Source: Branchiostoma floridae (Eukaryota > Chordata > Leptocardii > Amphioxiformes > Branchiostomatidae). Taken from it: a stretch of 64,000 nucleotides of DNA. Below, piece by piece: positions 27,501 to 39,949 of this stretch. The stretch's first letter is position 1; each line of letters starts with the position of its first letter. The DNA is taken from NCBI RefSeq assembly GCF_000003815.2, contig NC_049983.1, positions 62,001 to 126,000 on the forward strand, in the 5' to 3' direction. The notes beneath the pieces were generated by a model. The model had not been told where the DNA came from. It was given only the letters and a program-made list of their open reading frames with translations, and did no database searches. The translations under genes and the position numbers were made by a program.

Positions 27501-30500
27501 TGTAGCAACCGGGTTATATTTTGGCACCACCGGAACACAGGTTGATTTTGATTCGGAGTTAAAATCAACCCGGGATACAATAACGAATTGACTCCGTATG
27601 CTAATCAGGTGTGCCCCCGTCGCATTCGAATGTGTGTCTTCGGGGTCCGACCGGGGCTGTAGCCAAAGTATAAGGTGTAGAAGCAGGCAGCAGAGTTCTC
27701 CCCAGAATCTTTTAGTATAGTGGAGGGGCTGGCAAAAATAACTCGAACCAACGTGATGCGCTTTCATGAAAATAGGTTCATTTTGCAATGACAGAGGGTG
27801 TCAAATACTACAAGTATGATATATTGTTGTGATTCCGTTGTTGTGAAGTGTCAAAATGACTATTGTTTTTATCATTGCCCATTCAAGTTTTTGCAGACAA
27901 TGCCAACTGGAAAGATGATGCCACTTGACACAAAAATCTGTGAATTTTCATTAATTCTAGCAAAACTAACCAAGCAAATAGGGTAGAAACCCACTAAATT
28001 TCAAAAGTAGTATAGTGGAGCTGGCTAGGAGTATAGTGGAGGGCCTCCCTTATTCCATCCTTTGGGGAGGACTCTGAGGCAGTATTGCCTTGAGGAAGGT
28101 GACATACAGACCGTCACCGAAACATCAGTTCAGGTAGAGGCAATTGTTTGTGAATCGGTATGAAACTATTCAGACATGTATCAATAAGTTGTAGGCCTCA
28201 CCCAGAAATAAATTGCTCAAATTTGGGGGCACAATTCTATAATTTGAAGTCACGCTACATTTCGGATCATTTTGGCCATTATTTTCAAGTCGACATCATT
28301 TTGAAATCACTGGATATTCAAGTGGTGAGAGCAACAAGGTAAACTGTGATCAGAGCTGTGTGGGTTGCAATTGTGTTCCTCATGCTCTGATATTTACGAA
28401 GACATTCTCAAAATGCTTGGTGAGGATTCCCCTCGTATTGCAACTAGAAAGATGAAATTGATATCTTCAACTTTCAACAAAACTGAAGTTGACCCGCACA
28501 CCCTAAGTCACCGCTCAACTGTCCTTTTTTCTTACCTAATTTTCAAGAGGGTGTCGCCTGCAAAGTAATGATCACAATGATTTGAATTTTGGTAGACATT
28601 CATGAAAGGCTTCATGATTGATAATTGTGCCCCGAAATTTTAGCATTATATAGTGGTGCGTACCTAAACTCAATTTCAGGTTCAGGTCCGGATTCAGGTC
28701 CAGCAGTTTAGGTTCAGGTCTGGACTTATAAGTCCCTGAACCCATCATTGCATATTATGTGCATTTTTTTTAGTGAGAGGGAGGGGGGATGGTGCATATA
28801 AAATTGCATGTTAGCATGAATTGAAATGCAATGTGAAAAATACATGAAAACAATATACAGCCAGTGTAAACACGAAATGTGTTTGTCTTTTTCCAGTGCA
28901 AATTGCACTATCTATGGAAGGTCTTAGATGGTTTCGAACAAAATAAGGGAAATTCAATGTAAGTGACAGGTTGCTTTTTGCAAGTCCGGACTTGGCTCCG
29001 GACATTTAGGTTTTTTTTTCACTTAGACCTAAACATTTTTAGGTCCAATTCCAAGTCCGGGCTTTAGGTAGCCTCTACCAGGCTCCGTGGTTCGGTGGTC
29101 TAATTGTCGACAAATAGAGTCAATAGTCGCTAGGGGAGTCNNNNNNNNNNNNNNNNNNNNNNNNNNNNNNNNNNNNNNNNNNNNNNNNNNNNNNNNNNNN
29201 NNNNNNNNNNNNNNNNNNNNNNNNNNNNNNNNNNNNNNNNTTTATGAAGACAGATTCTATATAGGTTACTTAATGTCGCCATTAAGATGAATAAGAAAGA
29301 TGTTGTTGGTTTATCAATGGATTACAAGATTAGGGGTTGTTTTTGTGTAGATTTTTTGTTTAAAAGTAATATTTTATATTACTTTGACCTAACAGGTTTA
29401 ACATTTAGACGATATGAGTATTTAAACTATACTATTAATAATCCTCTTCGATCTCCATACTCCCCTAGCGTACTATTGACTCTATTTGTCCAATTTCGAC
29501 AATTAGACCTCCGAACCACGGAGCCTGGTAGAGGCTATGCTTTAGGTACGCACCACTAGCCTTACACCTTAGATTCTTGGTGAAGCACAGATGTTTATGT
29601 AGTACAATGTACAAGAGGATAGTCTTCGTCGTTTAGATACAGTCTTTGTCCCAACAGCTCATATCATGCAACCTTACCTGCTTCTTAAGTAACAGGTTGT
29701 CTTCTTCCAGCTGTCTATAGTCTTGCATCAGTCGAGTCTCGCGCTGTTTGTGTTCCTTGATGTTCTCCTTGAGTTCTTTCCTCTGGCTCTCAAGGGAGTC
29801 TATCGTCTGGTCACTCTCAGTCTTCAGTCTTGCAAGTCTTTCGTTTTCAGACTTGATGTTGGCTAATGCCTGAAGACAGAAGATGGTCAAGACAATGTTA
29901 GCACATTGGTCACTGCGTCGTTAACAAAGTGAATGCCTAGTAAGTAGCGTTGTAAAAAAATGTTGCTTTTGTATTATTGTTTTCGCTAAGAAGGTTGTGT
30001 TGTGTTGTGTTGTGTTAAGGCTTGTTACAGTACTGCATCGGAACTTCTAGTTTTGATATATATGTGTTCTGGACATGTATCGGTCGTGATTTTTAGTTTT
30101 AGATATAGCTCTTGTTATACATGTAGTACAATTTTTAAAAGAATTTCGTGTTGTTTTCCTGTTGTATTTGTTCTTTGTTTTCTTGGGACATTATCAAAAT
30201 ATTTCATCGATGACCAATAGGTAAATATGACAAGATTCGGAGACAGAACAACTCATCACTTATTGATTGATCTTAAACGTATATTTTTTCATATTCTAAG
30301 TAGTACATGATACGTGTTAGTATGACAACGATTTGCAAATATCATACGTAGTTATAATTCATTGTATTTTATGGAAGAGAACTCCAGGAAGAGTAGTGGT
30401 TGTATGTCAATACTAATGTATCTATATTTGTCCAATTTCTACTACTAGTATTTTACAGTGACCTGTGGAGCCTGATAGAGGCTAAAAGCTCCATGCGCAC

Positions 30501-33500
30501 CTCATACGGACTTAAATATAAACGCACATGTGAACCCACCTTAATAAACAAACAAACCTGTTTGGAATACTTGACTTCCTCCTCCATGTTGGCTATCTTG
30601 TTTACAAACCCGGCCTCTCTGCTGGCGGTCTCCTTCAGCAGCGTTTCCTCGCGCTCCTGGCTCTCTTGAGACAGCTTTTGATATCTTAGATGCAAATCCT
30701 CAAGGCTCTACATGAAAAGGTAGAAGGGAAAGCAATAAGCAATGCAGATGAAATCAAAGTCTACAGCATCAAAGGTCGCAGTTTCTCGTTGCTTTGAAGG
30801 TTCACCGATTGGTTTGGCCATGTTGAGTGGATTTTTATGGATGAAATCTGCGAGCGCATCAATTTTCGTCCGCGCCCCGGAAGAAATATTTTTATTAATA
30901 TAGTGTATATAGTATAAAGCAACTGCAGATTGATAAAATACATAGACGCATTGAAAAACAAAGATCGGAAAACAGATGTTAATGTTTTAGAATGCCAACG
31001 CCAGTTCCAAAGGGAGAAAAGACGCGAGAGAAAAAAAAATCTATCGTTCGGTATACCAAGCTCCAGCTCCATACTCTTGTGCGTTTAGATATTTGTTCAA
31101 CCTTTATGCCCACTTCATATGAAGGCAAACTCACATCAGTTTCGAGATTTCAAGTGGATGACATCGAATAAAACGTGACCCAAATGTTATCTAGTTTGCT
31201 TTAACAAGGTGTTTTTTACGATCTATGAATGGGTGTATATCAAAACAGAATGAGAATAGGGAATTACATTATGTACACCCAATGGTAACCCACGTGTTAG
31301 GGTCCTTCAAAAAGTAATGCCATCGGTTTTAAAACTGATTTTGTCATCAATTGAGAATAACTTTGGCACAAATGTAAAGGAGTATATCTACTTGAGACTG
31401 AAATATCTCAGTCTGTTGTCTAGATTATTACAACTGACAGAATTGATTTCAAATTAATCACACCCTTGTGAGTCTGCCGAGGCAAAGAGCGCGGCGCAAT
31501 CAACGTGCAATTAAAATTCTCTGACCAACTTTTAACTATTGTATGAGACTGAAACTGCACATATATAAAATGCATAGTAACATGCGCCTTTTCACTTTTG
31601 AAATACAACCAGTTTTTTTTTCGTCACTACTGTAGGTTATGAGTCACGCATTCCGAGTGAGTTTAAATGCCTCAACTCACTTTATCTTATTAACGGCTGT
31701 AAAAGACGTACTGTTAGGGGCTTAGGAATCAAAATTAGTATGCATCCTATGGAGACATCAGCCATTATACATGTGTGATTTCAGCTTCCTATAGCTATTA
31801 TAATTGTAAGTTGCTCAGATCTAAACTCTAAAATCTTCTGACAGACTTCCATGGGTGTGGTCATTTTGAAATCACCTCAGTCGCTCATAAAAATCAAAAC
31901 AACATTGAGGCATATCTCAGCCTCAAGTCATTGATTTTTAAAAGTTATTATCATATTTGATAAGGTCGGCTCCCAAACAAAGCACTGCTTCCATGCCAAT
32001 ACACATCATATAGACAAATCAAACCGTTGACATGGACTGGCATGACTCATGGTTAAAAGCAAGTCACCCATGTTTTCGTCTAGCCTCCATAGCAGGCTCT
32101 CTGGGGCCTTTTTTGCTCATAATACACTTTTGCTGGTCATTTCTTTTTGTACTGGGTCGCTGATTGCTGGCCTTCTAAAGAAATGGCCAGCAAAAGTGTA
32201 TTTTGAGCCAAAAAGGCCTAAGAGAGCCTGCTATCCGAGGCTAGTTTATGTCGGCATTACAATGCATTTTTATACAGTCGAAGACCTTTAAAAACTGCCT
32301 GATCTGCATTACGTTTGGGGTAAGTTTTTAGCGTGTCGATAGCCATCAGACCTCTGTCGCCTCTTATGCAACATTTGCCGTCTGACGCTTCAACGATCGA
32401 TGAGGTTAAACGAGGCAAAAGGGCGCCAGTGCCAATTACCTGCATTTAACTGCGCGGGCGCTCAGTGGGTCTGAGTGGCCCCGGTAGAGCGTGTGGCCCC
32501 ATCATCCCATTACTATCCTATCTAAATGAGATTCTTACAGATAAGTGTGAGTCGAATTGAAAAGCGGTAAGTAAAAGTGGGGAAACCACAGCATTGTGTA
32601 CAGAGTCTTCCCCAGAGGATGGAATAACGGAGGCCCCCCACTATACTCCTAGCCCCGCTCCACTATACTACTTTTGAAATTCAGTGTGTTTCTTCCCCAT
32701 TTATTATGTTTCTAGGTTAGTTTTGCTAGAATTAATGAAAATTCACAGATTTTTGTGCCAAGTGACATCACTTTTCCAGTCGGCATTGTCTGCAAAAAAC
32801 TTGTGAATGGGCGATGATCAAAACAGTAGTCCTTTTTCCACGTCACAACAAAGGAATCACAATAACATATTATACTTGTACTATTTGACACCTCTGTCAT
32901 TGCAAAATGAACCGATTTTCATGAAAGTGTAGCGCGTTGGTTCGGGTTATTTTTGACTGCCCCTCCACTATAGTAAAAAAAACTCTGGGGAGAACTCTGG
33001 TGTAAACGTAAGGTCATTACGTTGCCCTGTGCCCTTTGTACGTGGCGTGGCCCCATGACTGTGCAGACTTTGACCTTTATAAGGTGCCATTCAGCGGATT
33101 GTGTTCTTGCGCTGTGTTTAAATGGCCATAATATTTGGCACCTTTTGTGATCACATGCAAAATGTATATACTGACAGACATCATCGACAACGAATCATTT
33201 TTTTCTTGGTATATTAAAAATTGGTCGATATTCGTCTGGTGTTTGGTGAATCATAAATCAATTAATCAAAAATCATGACGAGTCATGGTTAACTACACTC
33301 GAATGGTCCATGGCAAATTTACCCAAATTAACATGAGCATTTTACTTTTGATTTGGATTAATATACGACGGTTTTGTACTTAAATTTGTTTAAACGTGAA
33401 CATTCTTTGACATTCCTAAGCTACATCTACGTTGACAAAGTGTTTTTAATTAACAGCGATAACTAAAGACATTGGAATAGTTCATGGCAATACAACCCAA

Positions 33501-34730
33501 ATTAACATTAGCATTTTATCATGGTGTTTTTATTACTTAAATTTTGGGATAATTTACGACGGTTTTGTACTCAAATGAGTTACGTACGTACGCTGACAAA
33601 ATGTTGCTTAGTAGCAGACATGACTAGATATAAATTTGGTATAGGAACATATAATGACAACATCCATTGTCTAGTTCATATCCTTTTACATGTTTGTATA
33701 ATAACAGACCCTTAATTTCTAACAACAATATTATATTCTAACAACCTAATTATAACCTCGCTTGATAATAGTGTACATTAATGTTGTGGTCAAATATAAT
33801 CATATATATCAATATCATAGATTTTGATACTTTGAAGTATTAAATTAATGCTTTAAAATAATTTTCATGAAATAGTATTATGTAGCTACATGCAATACAA
33901 GTAATAGTGTTATTGAGGACACTTTCCCGTATCATAATATTAAGTGGTATTAGGCAGCTTCATGAAGTATCAATATGAATTTTATCATATTTTTGGTATC
34001 GGGGAAGTGACATATTACAACCATATCAAACAGCTACGTGTAACTATATATGTTTCAATATACATGTACTTTTCAAGTAATTTATTATGAATTGACTTCG
34101 TTTCATTTCAAGGGGAGGGGGGTCAATTGATCATACAATACAGTATTGCATAGCTATTTTTTAATACAAGTATAGAATTATCATCGATATTTGCCAATAG
34201 ACTTTAAAAGTGATTTCCACCTATGAAGTATCATTACGACTCGATTTCATTTGTTTGGTAAATGGGGGAGGGCGATTGGAATAACAATCATATGGATGGC
34301 TAAATGCAATACATGTATAACATTACCATCGATATTTGCCAATTATAGTGATTTCTATATCTGAAATATCAATACGAACTAATTTCATTATTTTTCTTTG
34401 TAAATGGGGGAGGGGTAATTGATATAACAATCATATTAAACAGCTACATGAGACACGTGTATAACATTACCATCAATATTTTGCCTGTAGATTATTTGAT
34501 AAATAATTCCGTACCTTTTTGGCGAAGTCTAGTTCCCTGTTTGTTGTCTCGTACACGGATTCCAGTTCTTCATACTGTTGTGACGTCAACCTTCTCTCCT
34601 CCAACATTTGCAGCCCGTATTCGGCAGCCTGAATCTTTTCCTGCGTTGCCTGATCCAGTTCTTGCCGTAGCCTACCCACCTCTAGGTGCATCTCCTCCAT
34701 AGAAGACGGCATCCACTCTTCCTGGGCCAT
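23743..34730 (-). CDS. BICD: Bicaudal-D family dynein/kinesin cargo adaptor, 8 coding exons
   Basis: BICD proteins are long coiled-coil dimers: the N-terminus recruits dynein-dynactin, the C-terminus binds cargo (e.g. Rab6), and autoinhibition keeps the free adaptor inactive. Exons: 34730-34515, 30707-30558, 29869-29678, 27230-27096, 26528-26313, 25647-25564, 25142-24997, 24574-23743; total 656 codons plus TGA, phases consistent. The CC1 box that contacts dynein light intermediate chain is seen as AAEYG (residues 35-39). Exon 3 aligns to BICD1/2 (SENERLA..., KEHKQRETRLMQDYRQLEED). The C-terminal cargo domain is recognisable from about residue 480 (SKREQVASLRTVLKVNK at 507-523; HALRTGWAGRCDDL at 566-579). 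It is shorter than vertebrate BICD1/2 (over 800 aa), mainly in the middle. BICD-related (BICDL) is the alternative, but exons 3-5 fit BICD proper better. Confidence 0.9.
24997..25142 (-). CDS. BICD: BICD coding exon 7
   Basis: 146 nt, residues 332-379 plus two bases (LEAEKLRYQDSNNTIHKELQ ...); acceptor CTGCAG, donor GTGCGT, ends in phase 2, matching exon 8. Confidence 0.86.
25206..25507. mobile_element. Dispersed repeat (ACGTTCAATACGGGTGT family), copy 2
   Basis: Same start and end modules as 15068-15442, diverged in the middle; BICD intron 6. Confidence 0.5.
25564..25647 (-). CDS. BICD: BICD coding exon 6
   Basis: 84 nt, residues 304-331 (IKREKETLLRTLEETKGKMS ...); acceptor ATGTAG, donor GTAAAG, phase 0. 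Confidence 0.83.
26313..26528 (-). CDS. BICD: BICD coding exon 5
   Basis: 216 nt, residues 232-303 (LEEALCSLDDEREQKMVLQE ...). A Pro/Ser-rich linker is followed by DFLSEFRTSEIDMLNEQLEE, which resembles the BICD2 SDLLSELNISEIQ region. Acceptor GTCTAG, donor GTAAAT, phase 0. Confidence 0.9.
27096..27230 (-). CDS. BICD: BICD coding exon 4
   Basis: 135 nt, residues 187-231 (MSVLKSSQVEQGALKNENKR ...); acceptor AAAAG after a CT-rich run, donor GTAAAT, phase 0. Confidence 0.87.
27691..28076. mobile_element. MITE with CAGAGT-TCCCCAGA ends, copy 1
   Basis: 386 bp. Ends CAGAGTTCTCCCCAGA and TTGGGGAGGACTCTG; AGGCAG directly repeated at both sides. BICD intron 3. Confidence 0.65.
29069..29537. mobile_element. 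Hairpin element (TAGCCTCTACCAGG family) containing an assembly gap
   Basis: Outer arms TAGCCTCTACCAGGCTCCGT ... and complement; near-identical flanks GGCTTTAGG / TGCTTTAGG suggest a 9-bp duplication. The 100-N gap 29141-29240 lies between the arms; about 200 bp of unique AT-rich sequence follows it. Confidence 0.65.
29141..29240. other. Assembly gap (100 N)
   Basis: Fixed-length run of N within the hairpin element 29069-29537. Confidence 0.99.
29678..29869 (-). CDS. BICD: BICD coding exon 3
   Basis: 192 nt, residues 123-186 (ALANIKSENERLARLKTESD ... LLLKKQ). Best-conserved BICD N-terminal coiled-coil block. Acceptor CTTCAG, donor GTAAGG, phase 0. Confidence 0.92.
30558..30707 (-). CDS. BICD: BICD coding exon 2
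   Basis: 150 nt, residues 73-122 (SLEDLHLRYQKLSQESQERE ...), coiled coil; acceptor ATGTAG, donor GTTTGT, phase 0. Confidence 0.87.
32080..32244. mobile_element. Fold-back hairpin MITE
   Basis: Arms of about 65-70 bp (CTAGCCTCCATAGCAGGCTC ... and its complement at the other end) around a short loop. BICD intron 1. Confidence 0.7.
32601..32999. mobile_element. MITE with CAGAGT-TCCCCAGA ends, copy 2, inverted
   Basis: 399 bp, same family in the opposite orientation, GTGTA at both sides. BICD intron 1. Confidence 0.65.
33880..34490. repeat. Degenerate tandem repeat, AT-rich, in BICD intron 1
   Basis: Three or four diverged units containing AGCTACATG..., a GGGGGAGGGG block and TCGATATTTGCCAAT; the last unit abuts the exon 1 donor. 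Confidence 0.5.
34515..34730 (-). CDS. BICD: BICD coding exon 1 (dynein-binding CC1 box)
   Basis: 216 nt, residues 1-72, starting MAQEEWMPSSMEEMHLEVGR; AAEYG at 35-39. Donor GTACGG, phase 0. An in-frame ATG at 34781 exists, but the sequence between is unlike the family and ends in an acceptor-like TTTTGCAG, so 34730 is preferred. A YY1-like ATGGCCGCG motif lies near 34820 on the same strand. Confidence 0.88.
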
Positions 34731-34799
34731 ATTTGCAGCTGCAAAATGCACAGTTTTGATCAAGGAACCAAGGAAACACAACCACTGAGAGAGCGATCG

Positions 34800-35870
34800 A
34801 CAACATCAACTTCAACTCGCGGCCATTTTGATTTCCGATTAATGATTTACCACCTTTCCATTGATTTTAGACGTGAGCTCGTGCATGTAACGTTACAGAG
34901 TGAAACACATGCAGTGTGCGTAATTGCTCAGTAAGTGTATGACTCGATTCAGACATACGTGATTCTTTTCCATAATCATCACAGCTAAATGTCTCTTATT
35001 GGTAACACACAATTTTGTGAGTCACATGTGATAGTCTGGCAAATAAATGTTAATGCCCAAGACTATGACCTTATTATATTTACATGATAGACAAATTGAT
35101 TCAAACAACAACAGTATGTCACGCCAAAAATAGTTTCTCAAGCCTAGGATATGCGTATTAGTGTCAAACCAGTACACTGTCTAATCATAACAGCTAACGT
35201 CTCTGATTTGAAATACACATTTTGTGAGTCACATGTGGTAGTCTGGCAAATAAATGTTATAATGCCCAAGGCTATGGCCTTATCATCTTTACATAATAGA
35301 CAAATTGATTCAAACAACAACAGTACGTCTAGGATATGCGTAATGACGTTAAACCGGTTCACGACGGTCTAATTAAAGATTTTTCACTCTTACGTCAGGG
35401 AACACAACACTTGAAAATACCCTATATTTGTCAATAGTGTATTGCCCTTATTTGGATCATAGAACCTTCTATTAAAGGTATTTTGCCTATGGCAAGATTG
35501 CACAAACAATACACGGCGATATAGTCTATTGTTACGTGACAATGAATGGCCTTTTTCCGAAACCACACACCAAATGAACCATTGTTTGCGAACGAAACTG
35601 TCTTCAGAGACATCGCCTGTACCATCACTGCATAAAATACACACGTGGAGGTGTCCCCGAAAACAAATAAATCTCACCAATGGAGGCTGGATAGACGCCG
35701 CTCCGCACCGCTGCCATTGTTGTTTGGCTCGTCGCCAGCTGTGGTACGTGTCACGGGCGGCGGCTTTGATTACAGGTATGACACACGCGCAGGTGTGGTA
35801 CACAGTTCAAAGGTCAGGGGTTAAAGTTCCTCACTTTGTTTTGCTCTTTTTCGTGCTTTGATCATTGTGA
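34800..35870. other. BICD upstream region
   Basis: Holds two diverged copies of a ~180-bp segment (about 34985-35160 and 35175-35345: GAGTCACATGTGNTAGTCTG, AATGCCCAAG). A GC-richer patch at 35700-35780 with a possible plus-strand donor (CAG/GTATGA) may be promoter or first exon. No coding gene supported. Confidence 0.35.
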
Positions 35871-35879
35871 GTATCGTGG

Positions 35880-36088
35880 GACCGCGTTGCGCAATCGGTA
35901 GCACGTTTGACTCAGGCCCAGAAGGTCCTGAGTTCATACCCCGCCATGTCACCGATCTTGTGCCCTTGGGAAAGGCACTTTAGACGACTTTCCTCACTTC
36001 ACTCAAGTGAAAAATGAGTATAGAGGCTACAAAAGTCTTCAGCAAGTTGAAGTTGGTAGCCTCAAAACGAAAGAAGAAGAAGAAGTCT
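35880..36088 (+). mobile_element. tRNA-headed SINE with AAG tail
   Basis: tRNA-like head (GCGCAATCGGTAGCACG; GAGTTCATACCCC), the same body as the copy at 7236, and an (AAG)n tail. Confidence 0.65.
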
Positions 36089-36139
36089 AATGAATACTAT
36101 ATTCCGTTGGTGATTTGAATAAGGTCTTTTACAGAGATA

Positions 36140-36374
36140 AGAACGCATGTGCAGCGATAGGAATTCTAGATGATATGTCAAAGATAAAGGCCCATAACAA
36201 GAAAACATAACCCGTCTGGACGTAACGTGTTATGCAAATTGCAACAATAGTAGAGACAAGGACTGTTTTTTTTTTCGATGCCTTTACCTTTGACATATTA
36301 ACAAGGAGGTATAATCTTTCTTTAACCTCCTTGATATGACCTGGAATTCCAGTCGCCGCACATGTATGCGTTCT
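36140..36374. mobile_element. MITE with AGAACGCATGTGC ends
   Basis: Arms AGAACGCATGTGCAGCGATA / complement to ATGCGTTCT, plus an internal AGGAGGT...ACCTCCTTG hairpin. A half copy is at 19000-19080. Confidence 0.5.
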
Positions 36375-36920
36375 GATCTTTGTGAAAGGGCTAAGTTCAC
36401 CTAAGGAATATAGTTTTCATTATACTCATGATCAAAGCACGTTTTGTGAGTTGATTTTATAAGTGATAGTTCTCCTGCAATTCCCTTGCTATTTGGAATC
36501 TTTTTATACTCGGATTCAACAAAGAGCATGTTAGGCCACAGCAAGTAAATTTTATGGATGGCATCCTCTGCAGACTGCAAAAATAATGAGATAGTGCGAA
36601 AATAAAACAAGATGAAAGAAAAACAAAGTGGATAAATTTTCAAAATAGACACCATAAACTTTGTTACAGGAATTGAAGTGACATAACATGTCATCACAGT
36701 TAACAAGGCATTCATTCCTGTATTTAAGAAGTGCACTAGTGTAGTAAAAGTGACACTAATGTGGTATAATGGTATCACTAACAAAGTTGGCAACTACACT
36801 CATGGCTTCCATATTGGTGCCACTTTTACAACTAGCCAGCTAGTTTCACTTCTTCAACTACAGTCATCACAGGCTACCTCGCTAGTGTCACTAAAGTACA
36901 GTCACTAAAGTACACAGCTA

Positions 36921-37598
36921 GCGCATTTACCCATTCTGGTATTTTCTCTTCATGTTGACCGTCCTCGAAAAAGAAGAAAAACTTTTTTGCTGAAATCAGG
37001 CGAAAATTAATGATGCCATCCTTAAATATTACTTGCTATGGCCTTAGTGTCGAAAAACATGTTATCTGCAAGCATTTTACAGCACAGCGCATTTACCCAT
37101 TCTGGTATTTTCTCTTCATGTTAACCGTCACCGAAAAAGAGAAAAGAGTTTTTTTTCTGAAATCAGGCGAAAATTAATGATGCCATCCTTAAATATTACT
37201 TGCCGTGGCCTTAGTGTAAAAAAAGATGTTATCTGCAAGCATTTTACAGCACAGCGCATTTACCCATTTTTTTGTTGTTGTCATGTTGACCATCCCCGAA
37301 GAAGAAGAAAAACACTTTTTTTTTCTGAGATCAGGCGAAAATTAATGATGCCATCCTTAGGTACTACTTGCTCTGGCCTTAGTGTAAAAAAAGATGTTAT
37401 CTGCAAGCATTTTACAGCACAGCGCATTTACCCATTCTCTTTTTTTTGTTGTTGTCATGTTGACCATCCCCGAAGAAGAAGAAAAACACTTTTTTTTTCT
37501 GAAATCAGGCGAAAATTAATGATGCCATCCTTAGTTAGGTACTACTTGCTATGGCCTTAGTGTCGAAAAAAATGTTATCTGCAAGCATGTTGCGATGT
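36921..37598. repeat. ~167-bp tandem array, four copies
   Basis: Units start GCGCATTTACCCATT at 36921, 37087, 37254 and 37422; they differ mainly in T-run length. Confidence 0.85.
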
Positions 37599-37599
37599 C

Positions 37600-39940
37600 T
37601 CCAAGTGACGAACATATTTAGGTCACAAAAGACCGGTCTGATGGCACAGAAACACCTCTTCTGTCACAACAAGTATTCAAACCCAATTAAGCATGCGCGT
37701 ATGCACAAATACAAATGGTTGTTTTTGTCACCGATAACAAGTTGTTATGATTCCGTATAACTACGATGTCTTATAACATGGTCTAACAGTTGCCTGTCTT
37801 CCAAGGGTGAAATGGAAAGTTTTGATATTTAGTCGAAACGGACTCCGGAGCGAAAACTTTCCGACAATAATATAATAGCATTTCATAGACAAATGGAAAT
37901 CACTTCATATAGGCTTACGCTAGCTTGTCTTCAAAACAAGTTCTAGTATTGTCTTAACATAATTTAATGGAACAGTCGAACTGTCATCTGCCGGGACAAC
38001 TCGGACCATCCCCCCTGGACAGCTATTTAATTGATTTTTTTTTTCGAAAATGTAATCCCCAACACTAGTTTCATATGTATATACTCTGAAATGAGAAAAC
38101 TGTAGGTTGGATTGATTGGATTGTGTAATTCATCGGGACTTTTCGGCGTTCATTGCGGCGCACATTAGGTCGTTGACCCCGAAATACGCAGCGTGTGTAG
38201 ACAAGTGGATATGTACGTGTGAGGCGCTTCTAATAGAGGACAGTAGTAAACTTTATCATTACTTGCTCATCGGAATAACAAATAAGATGTGGGGATTGAT
38301 TATTGTTGTTGATCAGAGTATGAGTCATTCTTGTTGAAGATTAATTGCTAGTTAAGAATTTTTGTCTCAAGCCGACAGTGTCCACTTTGTTTTAATATCG
38401 CGGTTTTAATATCGCCGGCGCCCGCGGCACAGATGATACTAGATCAAAGGACCGCCACTCTGTATGACCAGGAAACTTCTGACGTTCTCTACTGGGGGAC
38501 GTTCTAATAGTAGCAGCTGGGGACAATCTTTATAATACTAGTACAAATGTTCCAAGAAATGTTAAATTAACTTTTTTTTCAAAAGATAAGTAATTTGGTC
38601 CGACTGGTACATGGGGGTGGTCCGAGTTGACCAGGGGGATGGTCCGAGTTGACCAGATTTTCAATGGGCCGAGTTAGTAATGGTCCGAGTCGTCCTGATT
38701 CCTAACTGAATATGTGTATAGATTTATTAGGACTTTAAATCTCATACTAATAATCTATATCTTTGTTATTACATTTTGTATGTGCCTTAACTCTACCCTC
38801 ATGACCTCAAATAAAAGGGGCCGGATTCGGCCCAATTTCAGACCTAACTACACCATTCTTGTTTGTTATAGCAAATGTCTTCACTCGTATTTTCTTGACC
38901 TGTGGGATATGAGAGCTGTTGGTGCAAATTGTCTAGATGATGAAAATATCAGAGTACAAGTTACGTTATATGGATTGTCACAGGTTTTGTTTGAGTTTGT
39001 ACAGTGCCTTGTAACTTTTGTTTTTAATGTGTATAACACTATATATGCGTTCTCTTTGTATTTTTGTTCTACTAGCGCCATTTAGCGGTTTCTGGTTTAT
39101 CTGCATTGGAAAAAGGTTGAAAGCTTTTTGATTGGACATCCCATTCACTGAATGTCTCTACACCAATCTCTTGTCCAAGAGATACCCACCAAAAATGCCG
39201 ACCATAGAATGTCCAGAACATGAGATAGGAAATCCTAAACTTCCGCTGTAGTACAGTAGAAAGTCGCTAACGGAGAGGGCGCTCTAAATGAAATTTTGTA
39301 CGCAATGCATGGTTAAGCCGTGCGAAACAATCACTCAAAAACATTTTACATATATTTCAAACCTCAGGTCTTTACCCCTCACTGTGAAGCTAGATTTGTC
39401 AGGTTTGTTTTGGTTAAAAAAAGATGGAGGTCAACTCAGGTATTTTGACGAGCTGCAGCCAGAAGAATGTCATGATACCAGTGTTCATCCCCCCGTCCTA
39501 ATGGATCAGTCCAGCTGTCATCTGAAATATAATAGAGGTCGACTATAGGTCAAATCATGCCAAAGGGCATAATTATTTGCCACTTTTAAAAAACAACAGC
39601 ACATGCTCTGGTCCCCTCTAGCAGAAAACTGCCTATTGTTTATTGTAAATTCTTGCCCGTGGGCTAATTGCAGGTAACATAAGAGATTCAAACAGTGTGA
39701 AAACAATATCACAAGTGTCTAACGCTAGTAAAAGCTAATCTAGATCCTGGGTTATTGGGTTCGATTTCTTTTTCGAAGACAGTGGAAGACGAAAGATCCC
39801 ACCTTTTTTTATTATGTGTGGGGTTTGTGATGTTAGAAAGAGAACTGTTTTCTTTTTGTCAGTGAATTGGCACATTTTAACGGGTAACGTTAGTGAACAA
39901 GAAGGGCATGGATGCAGAATGGTGCCAAAGTGGAAAAGTT
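37600..39940. other. Intergenic, no gene seen
   Basis: Two adjacent motifs GATGGTCCGAGTTGACCAG near 38630-38660 and one retrotransposon-like 3' end (38714); otherwise nothing supportable. Confidence 0.4.
38714..38830 (+). mobile_element. Retrotransposon 3' end-like sequence
   Basis: Contains CTCATGACCTCAAATAAAAG followed by a GGCCGGATTCGGCC hairpin. A relative at 22385-22440 has CCTCATGACCTCGATGAAAA and the same type of hairpin. Assignment rests on this shared module only. Confidence 0.3.
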
Positions 39941-39949
39941 AGTTTTCAG

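Larger units (their letters stand above)
28651..29558. mobile_element. hAT-like element interrupted by a hairpin MITE
   Basis: Ends TAGTGGTGCGTACCTAAA / TTTAGGTACGCACCACTA; flanks GCATTATA and GCCTTACA are a 6/8-match duplication. The internal sequence is rich in AGGTCCGG-type repeats. A hairpin element (29069-29537) sits close to its right end. BICD intron 3. Confidence 0.6.

Noticed and set aside
34731..34781. Earlier in-frame ATG for BICD
   Set aside because: The added residues do not resemble the family and the stretch ends in an acceptor-like sequence next to the chosen ATG.
35529..35861. 110-codon plus-strand open frame upstream of BICD
   Set aside because: No recognisable domain, crosses a candidate donor, composition like the surrounding DNA.
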